NCBI GenBank assembly: GCA_964423615.1
Contig: CAYRFQ010000015.1
Location: forward strand, 1-64,000
Source of the DNA: CAYRFQ01 sp964423615
GTDB taxonomy: Bacteria > Planctomycetota > Planctomycetia > Gemmatales > Gemmataceae
Length of the DNA: 64,000 nucleotides
Reading direction: 5' to 3'
Below, piece by piece: positions 18,666-27,632 of this stretch. Numbering within the stretch: position 1 is the first letter of the stretch; every line of letters begins with the position of its first letter. Under the pieces are notes generated by a model. The model made no database searches, was not told the DNA's origin, and saw only the letters and a program-made list of their open reading frames with translations. The translations under genes and the position numbers were made by a program.

Positions 18666-19268
18666 ATGAAGAAGTGTCCGATTTGCAAGTTTGATGGCGT
18701 CAAGGATGCTGCCCGGTGTCCGAAATGTCAATCGACTCTGACGACATGGATCAATCTCGATCAGTACAGCGAACAAGCCTACAAAACGGCTTTGTTCGAG
18801 TTGTCCGGACAACGGCCAGAAAGAGCCGCGGAATTGTTACTACAGGCGATCATCCTCTCTCCCGAAGAGCACACCTACCTCAGCGCGTATGGACGTGTAC
18901 TTGGACAACTTGGCCGATACGCGGAAGCAGCCTTGGTTCTCGAAGAAGCGTGGAACAACGGGGCACCTGCGGAAATCAAGGCCGCGATCGACAAGGCTAA
19001 GGAAATGACCCCAACAAACGAGGTCGTCCCTTCATCCGCCCCCGGATCATTCATGGGCGGACCAACGCCGTCTTCGGAACCCGAGCAGGTGGAACCCGAA
19101 TTCGTTCCAGCCGAACCAGTGTATTCCGAAGAACACGTCGACCCCACCGAGCCTACAAAGACTCCGGAGTCAGTGAACGTATCACCTTTAGAGTCCGGGG
19201 AGGCTTCTTCACTAAACCAAGAAGCACATCAAGAAGAGCCCAAGCAAGAACCTCCGCCAGTCGGTTGA
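18666..19268 (+). CDS. Zinc-ribbon TPR-like protein
   Basis: 200 residues. C4, C7, C18 and C21 make a zinc ribbon very similar in spacing to that of the preceding protein (KKCPICKFDG ... RCPKCQ). Residues 30-115 give two to three TPR-like helix pairs (ERAAELLLQAIILSPEEHTY, GQLGRYAEAALVLEEAWNNG). The last 80 residues are acidic, rich in P, E and S, and probably disordered. Probably the last gene of the chaperone cluster, though a 150-bp gap precedes it and its ribosome binding site is weak. The shared zinc ribbon suggests both proteins dock on the same partner. Confidence 0.75.
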   Translation: MKKCPICKFDGVKDAARCPKCQSTLTTWINLDQYSEQAYKTALFELSGQRPERAAELLLQAIILSPEEHTYLSAYGRVLGQLGRYAEAALVLEEAWNNGAPAEIKAAIDKAKEMTPTNEVVPSSAPGSFMGGPTPSSEPEQVEPEFVPAEPVYSEEHVDPTEPTKTPESVNVSPLESGEASSLNQEAHQEEPKQEPPPVG

Positions 19269-19574
19269 ATCAATCCCCAACGCCTCTGTTTTGTAAACGT
19301 AAGTACATGTGTTTCGCAGCGCCTTTTCTCGAACTTGAGGATCGTGCTAACAATCCCAGGGCAACCACCCGCGACAATTTCAAAAGCTCCGGTGCACGCG
19401 TGAACGCTGAAACGGTCTAGACAAAAATAGGTCGGTGTGGCAGAACTCTGTTGTTTTGGTAAGCTAGTCTTGAACACTTTGCCTGCCCCATCCACTCAAC
19501 CCAAGTTGCGATGGGTCCGTGCTATTTCGTGAACGATCTGCGATGATGGGAAGATAGCGAAGGGGAACAGGATC
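19269..19574. other. Spacer, nothing recognised
   Basis: 306 bp between the chaperone cluster and the sugar-nucleotide gene. No gene, strong hairpin or repeat seen; it presumably holds the promoter for the next gene. Confidence 0.4.
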
Positions 19575-20567
19575 ATGCCGACAGCTTTGGTGACAGGAAT
19601 TACAGGACAAGACGGGTCACACCTTGCCGAGTTACTTCTTTCGAAGGGGTATCAAGTTTACGGGTTAGTTCGCCGTTCGAGCACAGAGACGTTCGCTCGA
19701 ATCGAACACCTCCGTGAGGAGATTGAGCTCGTCCAAGGAGACCTGCTCGACCAGACTTCCATCATTCAGGTCCTTCAGGAAATCCAACCCGACGAAGTAT
19801 ACAACCTGGCGGCCATGTCGTTCGTCCCGACGAGTTGGCAACAACCTGTCTTGACCGCCGAATTTACCGCCCTCGGGGTGACCCGTATTCTCGATTCGCT
19901 TCGACAAGTCTGCCCCAATGCCAAATTCTACCAGGCTTCGAGTTCGGAAATGTTTGGGCGTGTTCGGGAAACGCCACAGCACGAGTTGACGCCTTTCCAC
20001 CCACGCAGTCCCTATGGCGTCGCCAAGGTCTACGGTCACTACATTACTGTAAACTACCGTGAAAGCTATGACATGTTCGCGTGCTCGGGCATTCTCTTCA
20101 ACCACGAGGGGCCGCGGCGAGGTTTGGAATTTGTAACACGAAAAATTTCGAATGGGGTTGCGCGGATAAAACTGGGTCTCGACACCGAGCTTCGACTAGG
20201 CAACCTCCAAGCCAAACGGGACTGGGGGTATGCCGGAGACTATGTTCGGGCGATGTGGTTAATGCTCCAACAAGAGCAACCTGACGATTACGTTGTGGGC
20301 ACTGGCGAAACCCACAGCGTTCAAGAATTTGTAGAAATCGCGTTCGGCCATGTTGGCCTAGATTGGGAACAGTTCGTCAAAATCGACCCGAAGTTCTATC
20401 GGCCCGCGGAGGTCGATCTCCTGTTGGCGGACCCAACGAAAGCTCGAACTGTGTTGAACTGGGAGCCCAAAATCTCGTTCACTGAACTCGTCACAATGAT
20501 GGTCGATGCAGACCTGGAGATCCTCAGAGGAAAGCCTCTCCAACAAACAGCCAATGTTATCGCGTAG
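19575..20567 (+). CDS. gmd: GDP-mannose 4,6-dehydratase family protein
   Basis: 330-residue extended SDR that converts GDP-mannose to GDP-4-keto-6-deoxymannose. The NADP site is TGITGQDGSHLAELLL (residues 7-22), characteristic of GMD; YNLAAMSFVPTSW, QASSSEMFG and SPYGVAKVYGHY (catalytic Y-x-x-x-K) follow, then LFNHEGPRRGLEFVTRKI and KRDWGYAGDYV. The length is slightly short of the usual 340-370. AAGGGG precedes the ATG by 11 nt. A glycosyltransferase follows 46 bp later, suggesting deoxysugar incorporation into a surface glycan. Some close relatives act on other NDP sugars. Confidence 0.9.
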   Translation: MPTALVTGITGQDGSHLAELLLSKGYQVYGLVRRSSTETFARIEHLREEIELVQGDLLDQTSIIQVLQEIQPDEVYNLAAMSFVPTSWQQPVLTAEFTALGVTRILDSLRQVCPNAKFYQASSSEMFGRVRETPQHELTPFHPRSPYGVAKVYGHYITVNYRESYDMFACSGILFNHEGPRRGLEFVTRKISNGVARIKLGLDTELRLGNLQAKRDWGYAGDYVRAMWLMLQQEQPDDYVVGTGETHSVQEFVEIAFGHVGLDWEQFVKIDPKFYRPAEVDLLLADPTKARTVLNWEPKISFTELVTMMVDADLEILRGKPLQQTANVIA

Positions 20568-20613
20568 CTCTACTTGGGATTGATAACGGCGAAATCATAG
20601 CAGGGAGTTGCGA

Positions 20614-21510
20614 ATGCTGGGACAAATAGCCCGAAAGTTCCTCGGTCCGTGGCTGGGTGTTCATTTTCAATATGCGCCTCGGACCACACAATTACCCGAC
20701 CACTATCATGAACCAGTATCCCTGCCAACTTACCCTTCCATTTCGGTTGTGACACCTTCGTATGCCCAGGGCGAATTCTTGGAGCGAACGATCACGAGTA
20801 TCCTGAATCAGAAGTATCCGAATCTGGAATACATCATTCAGGACGGTGGTTCGACGGATCAAACGACGGAAATCCTGGCAAGGTATGCGTCGCAATTTCA
20901 CGCTTGGGAATCCGCACCCGACGGAGGGCAAGCGAACGCCATCAACAAGGGTTTCACGAAATCCAGTGGCGAAATTATGGCCTTCGTGAATTCCGATGAT
21001 GTTTTGCTCCCAGGGGCGTTACACTCCGTAGCTCAATTCTTCACAACCAATCCGCAAGTTGACGTCGTGTATGGCCATCGTATCATCATCGACGGCGAAG
21101 ACAAAGAAGTCGGTCGTTGGATCATGCCGAAACACTCGGATCAGGCCTTCATCTGGACGGACTACGTCCCGCAAGAAACAATGTTTTGGCGTCGTCGTAT
21201 TTGGGATAAGATTGGTGGGCATTTAGACGAATCGTTCCAATCAGCTTTAGATTGGGATCTACTCCTGCGTTTCGAAGCTGCGCGAGCCAAGTTCTATCGG
21301 CTACCACGATTTCTGGGGGCTTTCCGAGTCCACCCTCAACAAAAATCATGTGCTCGCTACGACGACCTCGGATGGCCCGAATGGCAACTACTTCGTGAAC
21401 GATGGCACGGTCGCCGCGTCTCCAAATGGGAAGCACGTCTCCGCGTCATTCCATACCTGTGCCGACATATTATCACCCATCGAATGTATCAACTCGGTCT
21501 GATGGCTTGA
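20614..21510 (+). CDS. Family 2 glycosyltransferase
   Basis: About 298 residues with a GT-A fold. SVVTPSYAQGEFLERTITSI is the nucleotide-sugar strand, IIQDGGSTDQTTEIL carries the first acidic motif, and FVNSDDVLLPGALH holds the DxD-like metal site. It resembles GT2 enzymes that decorate polysaccharides; no transmembrane segment is evident. ATG 20614 has GGGAG about 8 nt upstream; a TTG at 20608 is possible but less likely. It is probably co-transcribed with the dehydratase, which would supply its donor or acceptor precursor. Confidence 0.88.
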   Translation: MLGQIARKFLGPWLGVHFQYAPRTTQLPDHYHEPVSLPTYPSISVVTPSYAQGEFLERTITSILNQKYPNLEYIIQDGGSTDQTTEILARYASQFHAWESAPDGGQANAINKGFTKSSGEIMAFVNSDDVLLPGALHSVAQFFTTNPQVDVVYGHRIIIDGEDKEVGRWIMPKHSDQAFIWTDYVPQETMFWRRRIWDKIGGHLDESFQSALDWDLLLRFEAARAKFYRLPRFLGAFRVHPQQKSCARYDDLGWPEWQLLRERWHGRRVSKWEARLRVIPYLCRHIITHRMYQLGLMA

Positions 21511-21548
21511 TGCCTCCGAGCCAAGTCGCCATAACTCGTTTTAGAATG

Positions 21549-21580
21549 AAGGACAGGATTGTGACCTGTCCTTTCTTTGT
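21549..21580 (+). terminator. Intrinsic terminator
   Basis: AAGGACAGG and CCTGTCCTT form a perfect 9-bp stem with a 7-nt loop, followed by TCTTTGTT. It lies 38 bp after the glycosyltransferase stop. Confidence 0.8.
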
Positions 21581-21804
21581 TCCAGGATAATTCAAATCGA
21601 TCACAAGGGTTCGGCATCACCGACTTCGCCACAAGCAACACCTGTGTCCCGAATTCTTTGCAATTGATCTTTTCGATATAATCGTTATCTCTGTTCAAGT
21701 TCACCAAAAAAAATTCCGATAACTTATATGACCCGTCATTGCGGATGGACCGGCAGCATTCTGACTTGCCTTGGGACACCCGTTCTCTCAACTTCGAGGA
21801 TGAC

Positions 21805-22707
21805 ATGAGAACACACATCGTTTTCTCATCTGTTCTGGCGTGGGCACTTCTGGGCCTGGGTTTGGCAGTTGGGCAACAAGATTACAATGCTGGGATTGGA
21901 GTGCAACAAAAGGACCGGGTCGATTCGAAAGTCCTCGAGGACGTCCAACCGCCACCCGGAGAACCGCAGTGGGAAACTGTTGCATTGAACGCGCCGCCTT
22001 CCCCTTGGATTGAATATTGCGGGCCGGCGAGTTGTATTAGTCCAAGAGGCGGCGATGGACCTATCAAAACCGAGTTCTACGTCCGGGGTGGAGCCAGTTT
22101 CCCGTTCGGGGACGGAATTTACGGCGGCAACTTGGAAACCGGCTGGAGTATCCAAGGTGGAGCCCGTATTATTTTCTACCCGAAGCAACCAACGGGATCG
22201 TGGTTCTTGGACGTCAGCGTTTTGAACATTGATAACGGCGTCGATAACACGACGACCAGAGCAGGACTCAACATCATCGTTCCTGACCCGACAGGAGTCG
22301 GAACGCGAGTGAACCTGGGCGTGGGGAATCCCGTCGATTGGGATGGCCCTCCCGTCACCATTCGAGGATTGACCCGAACGTTTCTCAACATCGGTGGTGG
22401 AAAGATGTGGTACTTCGGTGCCCCCTCCGGAACATACGGGAGGAGTTGGCGAATCGGTGTTGATGGTGGTGGTCGATACGGGACAGGTAATGCACAATTC
22501 TTCGAATTGCGGGACCGGGACGACGTCATGGGCGGGATCTATGTTGGTGCTCAGGCAGACATGTTCGCTCCGTGTGGTGGGTGTTGTTTGTTCACTTGTG
22601 GTATCCGCACTGAGTGGTCGTATACCTGGACGGACATCCTTCAAGTTCACAACAATGCTGACACACAAGACATCTTGCTCCAGCTCCACTTGGGTGTGAT
22701 TTACTAG
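21805..22707 (+). CDS. Secreted beta-rich (outer-membrane-like) protein
   Basis: 300 residues from ATG 21805, which has GAGGA 5 nt upstream; the frame extends to 21739 without support. The signal peptide is residues 1-20 (FSSVLAWALLGLGLAVG). The mature part is rich in G and aromatic residues with alternating strands (KTEFYVRGGASFPFG, WSIQGGARIIFYP, YGRSWRIGVDGGGRYG) and ends LLQLHLGVIY; it looks like a small planctomycete outer-membrane barrel. CGGCC-type cysteines occur near residue 260. It is bounded by terminators on both sides, so it is probably a single-gene unit. Specific function unknown. Confidence 0.7.
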   Translation: MRTHIVFSSVLAWALLGLGLAVGQQDYNAGIGVQQKDRVDSKVLEDVQPPPGEPQWETVALNAPPSPWIEYCGPASCISPRGGDGPIKTEFYVRGGASFPFGDGIYGGNLETGWSIQGGARIIFYPKQPTGSWFLDVSVLNIDNGVDNTTTRAGLNIIVPDPTGVGTRVNLGVGNPVDWDGPPVTIRGLTRTFLNIGGGKMWYFGAPSGTYGRSWRIGVDGGGRYGTGNAQFFELRDRDDVMGGIYVGAQADMFAPCGGCCLFTCGIRTEWSYTWTDILQVHNNADTQDILLQLHLGVIY

Positions 22708-22775
22708 TGCCGTGGACTCCTTGGGGGGTGTTCCTACCGCTCCATCTAAAGGAAGAGTGATACTCCACAGTTTCC

Positions 22776-22805
22776 GTAGGTACACGCCAAACTGCGTGTA
22801 CCTAC
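22776..22805. terminator. Bidirectional hairpin between convergent genes
   Basis: GTAGGTACACGC and GCGTGTACCTAC form a perfect 12-bp stem with a 6-nt loop. It lies between two convergent genes and could end both transcripts. Confidence 0.75.
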
Positions 22806-22859
22806 CACCCCAGGTCGAGCTTGTGTTCGAGCTGTCCTTATCCTGGTGACCGGGTCGCT

Positions 22860-23561
22860 CTACTTCATGGTGATGCGAATGTTTCGGTAAGCCACAGGAC
22901 CATGGTCTCCCTGAAACATCAACGGACCAGTCGGAGCTTCACGACCAGTAACACCACTCGGAGTTGGTCCCCGCATCTCGACATTTTCGTGAATCACCTT
23001 TCCATTCAAAACAATTTTCAAGAACTTGGCTTTCGACACGCGTTTGCCGTTCTCGAATTTCGGAGCTTGGAACTCGATCACGAACTTTTGCCATTCACCT
23101 GGTTCCTTGGCAGCGTTGATTTTGGGAGCTGCAGCTCCGTAGAGCCCACCAATGTCACCAGGACCAACTTTTTTTCGTCCCCAGCTGTCGAGAATCTGGA
23201 CTTCGTACTCACCCATCACGTAAATGCCGGAGTTTGAACCCTTCGGAACCATCACTTCCAATTCGATCGTACAATCACCGAACTTTTCCTCTGTATAGAT
23301 ATCTACTCCCCGTCCTTTGGTGTTCACGAGGACGCCTTTTTTCGTTCCCTGGAACTCGAATTCACGAGGATTCTTCGGATTCAGGGCAACTTCTCCAACT
23401 TTCCACTGGCTCTGGTTGCGTCCGTGTTTCTTGAGTTTCCAACCATCCAAGTTTTTACCGTTGAACGGCGTACATGACGTTTCTTGGGCAGCGGCTTGGT
23501 GACCACCAATCAACAATCCCAACGAAACCAGCATGAGCAAAGCAATTACGTTTCGCGCCAT
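22860..23561 (-). CDS. DUF1080 (3-keto-disaccharide hydrolase-like) secreted protein
   Basis: 233 residues with a signal peptide (1-25, ending AAAQ). FTPFNGKNLDGWKL-type opening (here TPFNGKNLDGWKL), GVDIYTEEKFGDCTIELEVM, NSGIYVMGEYEVQILDS and GGLYG, then GPLMFQGDHGPVAYRNIRI, are hallmarks of DUF1080, a concanavalin-like sandwich. Family members have been linked to 3-keto-glycoside hydrolysis and are greatly expanded in planctomycetes. AGGAGGAAA lies directly upstream of the start. It probably works in the periplasm on sugars; substrate unknown. Confidence 0.92.
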   Translation of the reverse strand: MARNVIALLMLVSLGLLIGGHQAAAQETSCTPFNGKNLDGWKLKKHGRNQSQWKVGEVALNPKNPREFEFQGTKKGVLVNTKGRGVDIYTEEKFGDCTIELEVMVPKGSNSGIYVMGEYEVQILDSWGRKKVGPGDIGGLYGAAAPKINAAKEPGEWQKFVIEFQAPKFENGKRVSKAKFLKIVLNGKVIHENVEMRGPTPSGVTGREAPTGPLMFQGDHGPVAYRNIRITMK

Positions 23562-23681
23562 GGGTTTTCCTCCTTTGTTGCAATATCATGAGAAAAGTGT
23601 ATCTGCGTTGACCTCCAAACCGTGATACCCCAGGGAAACCGGCCGGTCAACAACTTACTTCCTCGCAAGAGGAGAGAAATT

Positions 23682-24383
23682 ATGCAACCAACCATCGACT
23701 TGAATTGCGATCTTGGCGAGGGATATGGAACCGACTCCGAGGTTATCCCACTCGTTACGTCGGCCAACGTCGCCTGTGGATTTCACGCAGGGGATCCGCG
23801 GACCATCCATGCTACTCTTACGGCTGCCGCGAAACATCAAGTTCGGATCGGTGCTCACCCCGGCTTTCCTGACAAGGAGCATTTCGGACGCCACGAACTT
23901 CAATTGACCGAACAAGAGATCTACCAAGATTGCGTGTACCAAATCGGAGCTCTCGCAGGTCTTGCTCAGTCCGTTGGAATCCGCCTCTCGTACATAAAGC
24001 CGCATGGTGCACTCTACAACAGGGCATGTCGCGACAACGAGTATGCTCGACCCATAGTTGCCTCCGCCGAATTGTTCGGTTTGGCGATCCTCGGACTTCC
24101 AGATTCTTGTTTACAAAGGCTTGCCAAAGGTCGCTGTCGATTTGTTGCCGAGGGGTTCGCTGATCGGCGTTACACCTCTGACGGAGCCTTAGTCTCCCGA
24201 ACCGATCCCGATCCATTCATCACCGATATCTCCGAGGCGATCGACCAAGTTCAGCGGTTAATCACAGTACGACACATAGAAACGATCTGTGTCCACGGCG
24301 ATAACCCACAAGCGTTAACTTTCGTCCGAGGTTTACGGAGTGGACTCACAGAAGCCGGGTTTTTCATTCAGGCGTTTTCCTAA
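23682..24383 (+). CDS. pxpA: 5-oxoprolinase subunit A
   Basis: LamB/YcsF family, 233 residues from ATG 23682, which has AGAGGAGAG 5-8 nt upstream; the frame also has an ATG at 23622 lacking support. Family motifs: DLNCDLGEGYG at the start, SANVACGFHAGDP, RIGAHPGFPD, YIKPHGALYN and a C-terminal ICVHGDNPQA. With PxpB and PxpC it hydrolyses 5-oxoproline to glutamate using ATP. Its stop overlaps the start of the next gene (TAATG), so the two are translationally coupled. Confidence 0.92.
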   Translation: MQPTIDLNCDLGEGYGTDSEVIPLVTSANVACGFHAGDPRTIHATLTAAAKHQVRIGAHPGFPDKEHFGRHELQLTEQEIYQDCVYQIGALAGLAQSVGIRLSYIKPHGALYNRACRDNEYARPIVASAELFGLAILGLPDSCLQRLAKGRCRFVAEGFADRRYTSDGALVSRTDPDPFITDISEAIDQVQRLITVRHIETICVHGDNPQALTFVRGLRSGLTEAGFFIQAFS

Positions 24384-25318
24384 TGTTACGCGTTTTGGAG
24401 CCAGGGTTATATACCCTTGTCGTTGATCAAGGTCGCCCAAAAACTCGAGCTTTTGGCATTTCCCTGGGTGGAGCAGCCGATCAAACTTCGTTGGCCTTGG
24501 GCAACGCTCTAGTTGGGAATGCGTCGAACGAAGCGGCTTTGGAATTTAATCTCGCAGGGCCCACATTACGGGCGGATTGTCAACTTGGTTGCGTCATAAC
24601 CGGTGCCCCATTTCCCATTCACACAGAACGCCGGGCGCTCATAGTCGGTACGACATTTACACTTGAACCGGGCGAAACGTTATACGTCGGAAGTACCCCC
24701 CAGAACATCCGTGGGTATCTCTGTGTCCGTGGTGGATTGCAAACTCCGACAGTGTTAGGAAGCCGTTCTTCTTTCCACCCTCTCACGCAAGAGACTAACT
24801 TGCCCTGCCAACCGAGCAACATTTCCAAACGGCACGTCCGATATGTCAGGCAATGGGATGAGCCATCGCCCAGTGAAATCCGAGGGGAATGCTATCGCTT
24901 AAGAATTCTTGAAGGATCGCACGCGAGGCTTTTTCCTGATGCATGGTACAGCGAGCCTTCCGGTGAACCCCGTCTGTTTCGAGTCAATCCGTCGAGTGAT
25001 CGAATGGGTTTGCGATTGGATAGTGCTCGCCTACCTGCCCCTGAGGGAGAATTGGTTTCTGAACCCGTTTCGCCTGGGACGATACAAGTCACTCGCGAAG
25101 GACAATGTGTCATTCTCGGAGTCGATGGCCAGACGATTGGAGGCTATCCCAAGATTGCCCATGTGATTGGTGCCGACCTCGATACTGTCGGCCAACTTCG
25201 TCCTGGTGACGCCATCTCCTTCCATAAGTTGACGCTCAAAGAGGCCGAGGACATTTACCGCAAGAAACAAGCAGAACTGGCGGAATGGCTAACTCGTATT
25301 CGTTTGATCGTTGGATGA
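24383..25318 (+). CDS. pxpC: 5-oxoprolinase subunit C (AHS2 domain)
   Basis: 311 residues. LEPGLYTLVVDQGRPKTRAFGISLGGAADQ matches the PxpC start (split: LEPGLYTLVVDQGRP, KTRAFGISLGGAADQ), followed by NEAALEFNLAGPTL, YLCVRGGLQTPTVLGSRSSF and a late VDGQTIGGYPKIAHVI. Overlaps pxpA by one base. PxpB (AHS1), normally adjacent and required, is not seen in the neighbourhood. It may be encoded elsewhere, or this pair may work on another lactam or urea-type substrate. Confidence 0.9.
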   Translation: MLRVLEPGLYTLVVDQGRPKTRAFGISLGGAADQTSLALGNALVGNASNEAALEFNLAGPTLRADCQLGCVITGAPFPIHTERRALIVGTTFTLEPGETLYVGSTPQNIRGYLCVRGGLQTPTVLGSRSSFHPLTQETNLPCQPSNISKRHVRYVRQWDEPSPSEIRGECYRLRILEGSHARLFPDAWYSEPSGEPRLFRVNPSSDRMGLRLDSARLPAPEGELVSEPVSPGTIQVTREGQCVILGVDGQTIGGYPKIAHVIGADLDTVGQLRPGDAISFHKLTLKEAEDIYRKKQAELAEWLTRIRLIVG

Positions 25319-25403
25319 GTCCAATGGCCTCCGACGTTGATTTTGCATACATTTTCCAGTATCCCGCCGCACCCATATTAGAGTCCAAAGGAACCCGCCA
25401 AAG

Positions 25404-26384
25404 ATGGAAAAAGTCCTTATCACACCTATTAACTTGATTAACACCGACGGACCACACGTCACGTTATTGAGAGATGCTGGTTTTGAAATCATCTATACTG
25501 GAATTCCCAGACTACTTACCGAAGATGAAATTCTGGATCGACTCTCCGGTTGTCGTGCCGTCCTTGCCAGTTCGGAACCATACACCCCCAAGGTCATGGA
25601 CGCGCACCCGCAATTACGGATCATCGCCCGTCACGGTGTCGGTTTTGATGCCGTCAATGTCCCCGCTGCGACCGAAAGAAACATCGCCGTTACCACGACC
25701 CCTGGAAGTAACCAAGACGCCGTCGCCGAACATGTCTTCGCCTTGATGCTTGGCGTCGTGAAGAACGTCATCCGCCAACACGAAGGAACCAAGATCGGAA
25801 AATGGCCGCGTGGAGTCACAATGAATTTGCGAGGACAGACGCTCGGTATCGTCGGACTCGGTCGCATCGGTAAAGCGGTAGCCGTTCGGGCAGCGGCCTT
25901 CCAAATGCCGATGATGGCCTACGAACTCTATCCCGACGAAGCCTTTTGCGAACAGTACAATATCAAATTGGTTTCCTTGGAAGACCTCTTTCGCCAGGCC
26001 GACATGATCTCCCTGCACGTACCGTACACTCCAGAATCGAAACACATGATCAACAAGGATACGTTGGCGTTGATGAAGCCGACATCCTATCTCATCAACA
26101 CAGCCCGAGGTGGTCTGGTGTGTGAAAAAGATTTACTCGAGGCGTTACAGACGAAACGACTTGCCGGTGCAGGGTTAGACGTGTTTGAAACAGAGCCGCC
26201 TCTGCCAGGCCCTTTGTTCGAACTCGAGAATGTCATTCTCACGCCCCATGCCGCAGGAGTTGACATGAAATCTCGTATGGATATGGCAGTCGCCGCAGCC
26301 CAGGCTATCGTGAAACTGAGCCGTGGCGAATGGCCAGAAGGACAAGTTGTCAATCCAGAGGTCAAAGAAACGTTCCAGTGGTAA
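25404..26384 (+). CDS. D-2-hydroxyacid dehydrogenase (phosphoglycerate dehydrogenase-like)
   Basis: 326 residues with the two-domain D-2-hydroxyacid dehydrogenase fold. Substrate-side ARHGVGFDAVNVPAA, NAD site TLGIVGLGRIGKAVAVRAAA, then ISLHVPYTPESKHMINK, LINTARGGLVCEKDLLEAL (active-site Arg), DVFETEPP (Glu) and LTPHAAG (His) are all present. It lacks the C-terminal ACT domain of biosynthetic SerA, so it could be a catabolic or hydroxypyruvate-type enzyme. AAAGGAA lies upstream. It reads in the same direction as pxpAC, 85 bp away, and may share their transcript. Confidence 0.9.
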   Translation: MEKVLITPINLINTDGPHVTLLRDAGFEIIYTGIPRLLTEDEILDRLSGCRAVLASSEPYTPKVMDAHPQLRIIARHGVGFDAVNVPAATERNIAVTTTPGSNQDAVAEHVFALMLGVVKNVIRQHEGTKIGKWPRGVTMNLRGQTLGIVGLGRIGKAVAVRAAAFQMPMMAYELYPDEAFCEQYNIKLVSLEDLFRQADMISLHVPYTPESKHMINKDTLALMKPTSYLINTARGGLVCEKDLLEALQTKRLAGAGLDVFETEPPLPGPLFELENVILTPHAAGVDMKSRMDMAVAAAQAIVKLSRGEWPEGQVVNPEVKETFQW

Positions 26385-26507
26385 ACTCGGAATGAAAAAT
26401 GATTAGACCGTCCCACGTGCCCGCTACCTTACCCACGCAGTGACCACGAGTCCTCGGGATCGAATAGAGAAGTACTCAACCTACTTTTTTGTTCATTGAG
26501 CCAGCTG

Positions 26508-27596
26508 TTAGTTTTCCGAAGGCTCGTCGTCCTGATCCCCCGCCTGGACAAAGGCTCGATACATTCCCCACGCAGTATCCCACTCGAATTCTGTTTCCAA
26601 GCGATGATTAAAGTCATTCGTGGGTGCCGAGTTGAGATGGGCCAAAGCTTGTTCGAGCCCATTTGTGTAGAGGATCATGTCACGCCGCCCATCCATCACG
26701 AGCGTCATGACGTGGAGGCTTTCTTGCCCTTGTTGAAGCATCTTGCAAACCTGCTCACTTAATTCCTGTGCTTCGGCATATTCTTCTTCCGTTGTCGGCA
26801 ATCCGTCTTCCCGGACGTCGTGGAAACGAATTCTAACGGTCAATCGACCATCATAGTCCGGATGGCCTACGTAGTGATCAAAGGTCCGGTTAATGAAGAT
26901 CCAAGCCGGTTTCTCGTTGATCTCTCCTTCCAACATTTGCCACTTGCCGTCATCTACGGTGAGCGAGCCAGGCGGAGGATACCGTTTGATCCGAGCTTCC
27001 TCGAACGTCGCAACGATGGTCTTGAAAGGTTGCAGGTCTTCGGCTTGAGGGTCTGCTGGCAATGCCTCGCAACCCAACGATGAGAGAAGCGTGAGAACGT
27101 CGCGTTCCCCAATTTCGTGTTCGGCCAACAACGACGCCCCTAGGCCTCGCATCTCTTCGTTTTCGTCGGTCAAACCCTGAACATAGAGTGTCAGTCCCAA
27201 GCCATCTTCTTCGGGCGTAACTCGATACCAGACATCGGACGGTCCGATCGTTTCTCCTTGGATTTGAATTTCCAACCCCTCCCTCATGCTCATGCGAGGG
27301 CGGAATGCGACCACCTCCCAGCCTTCCATTTTGGGAGCCGAGCTAACAAAACTCTTGACCTCGTCAACACGTTCGGGACGTCCATCTGCGCTGACAACAA
27401 GTTCGGCGACTCCTCCTTCCAACGAACGCCCGAGTTCCAGGATGAGGTCACGTGCCAGCAAACTCTTGGCCGAGGCGAGTTCGTCGAGCGCTTCGTGCCG
27501 TGCGCCCTCGTTCTCCCCGTACACCGTGTCGCGGAGTCGGTTTCCGTTCTCTCGGAACCATTCCCAGAAATCCGGCAACGTCGAAGGGATTGACAT
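26508..27596 (-). CDS. DUF695-like domain protein
   Basis: 362 residues without signal peptide or membrane helix. The first part (MSIPSTLPDFWEWFRENGNR, then PKMEGWEVVAFRPRM and ADLILELGRSLEGG-like segments) and the last (KWQMLEGEINEKPAWIFINR, RLTVRIRFHDVREDGLPTTE) look like related DUF695-type halves. Strongly acidic. It ends the minus-strand run that begins with the 86-residue protein at 31058. Function unknown. Confidence 0.75.
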   Translation of the reverse strand: MSIPSTLPDFWEWFRENGNRLRDTVYGENEGARHEALDELASAKSLLARDLILELGRSLEGGVAELVVSADGRPERVDEVKSFVSSAPKMEGWEVVAFRPRMSMREGLEIQIQGETIGPSDVWYRVTPEEDGLGLTLYVQGLTDENEEMRGLGASLLAEHEIGERDVLTLLSSLGCEALPADPQAEDLQPFKTIVATFEEARIKRYPPPGSLTVDDGKWQMLEGEINEKPAWIFINRTFDHYVGHPDYDGRLTVRIRFHDVREDGLPTTEEEYAEAQELSEQVCKMLQQGQESLHVMTLVMDGRRDMILYTNGLEQALAHLNSAPTNDFNHRLETEFEWDTAWGMYRAFVQAGDQDDEPSEN

Positions 27597-27632
27597 GAGG
27601 ACTTCCTGTTCGTGTGGAGAGGTTATTTCGAG

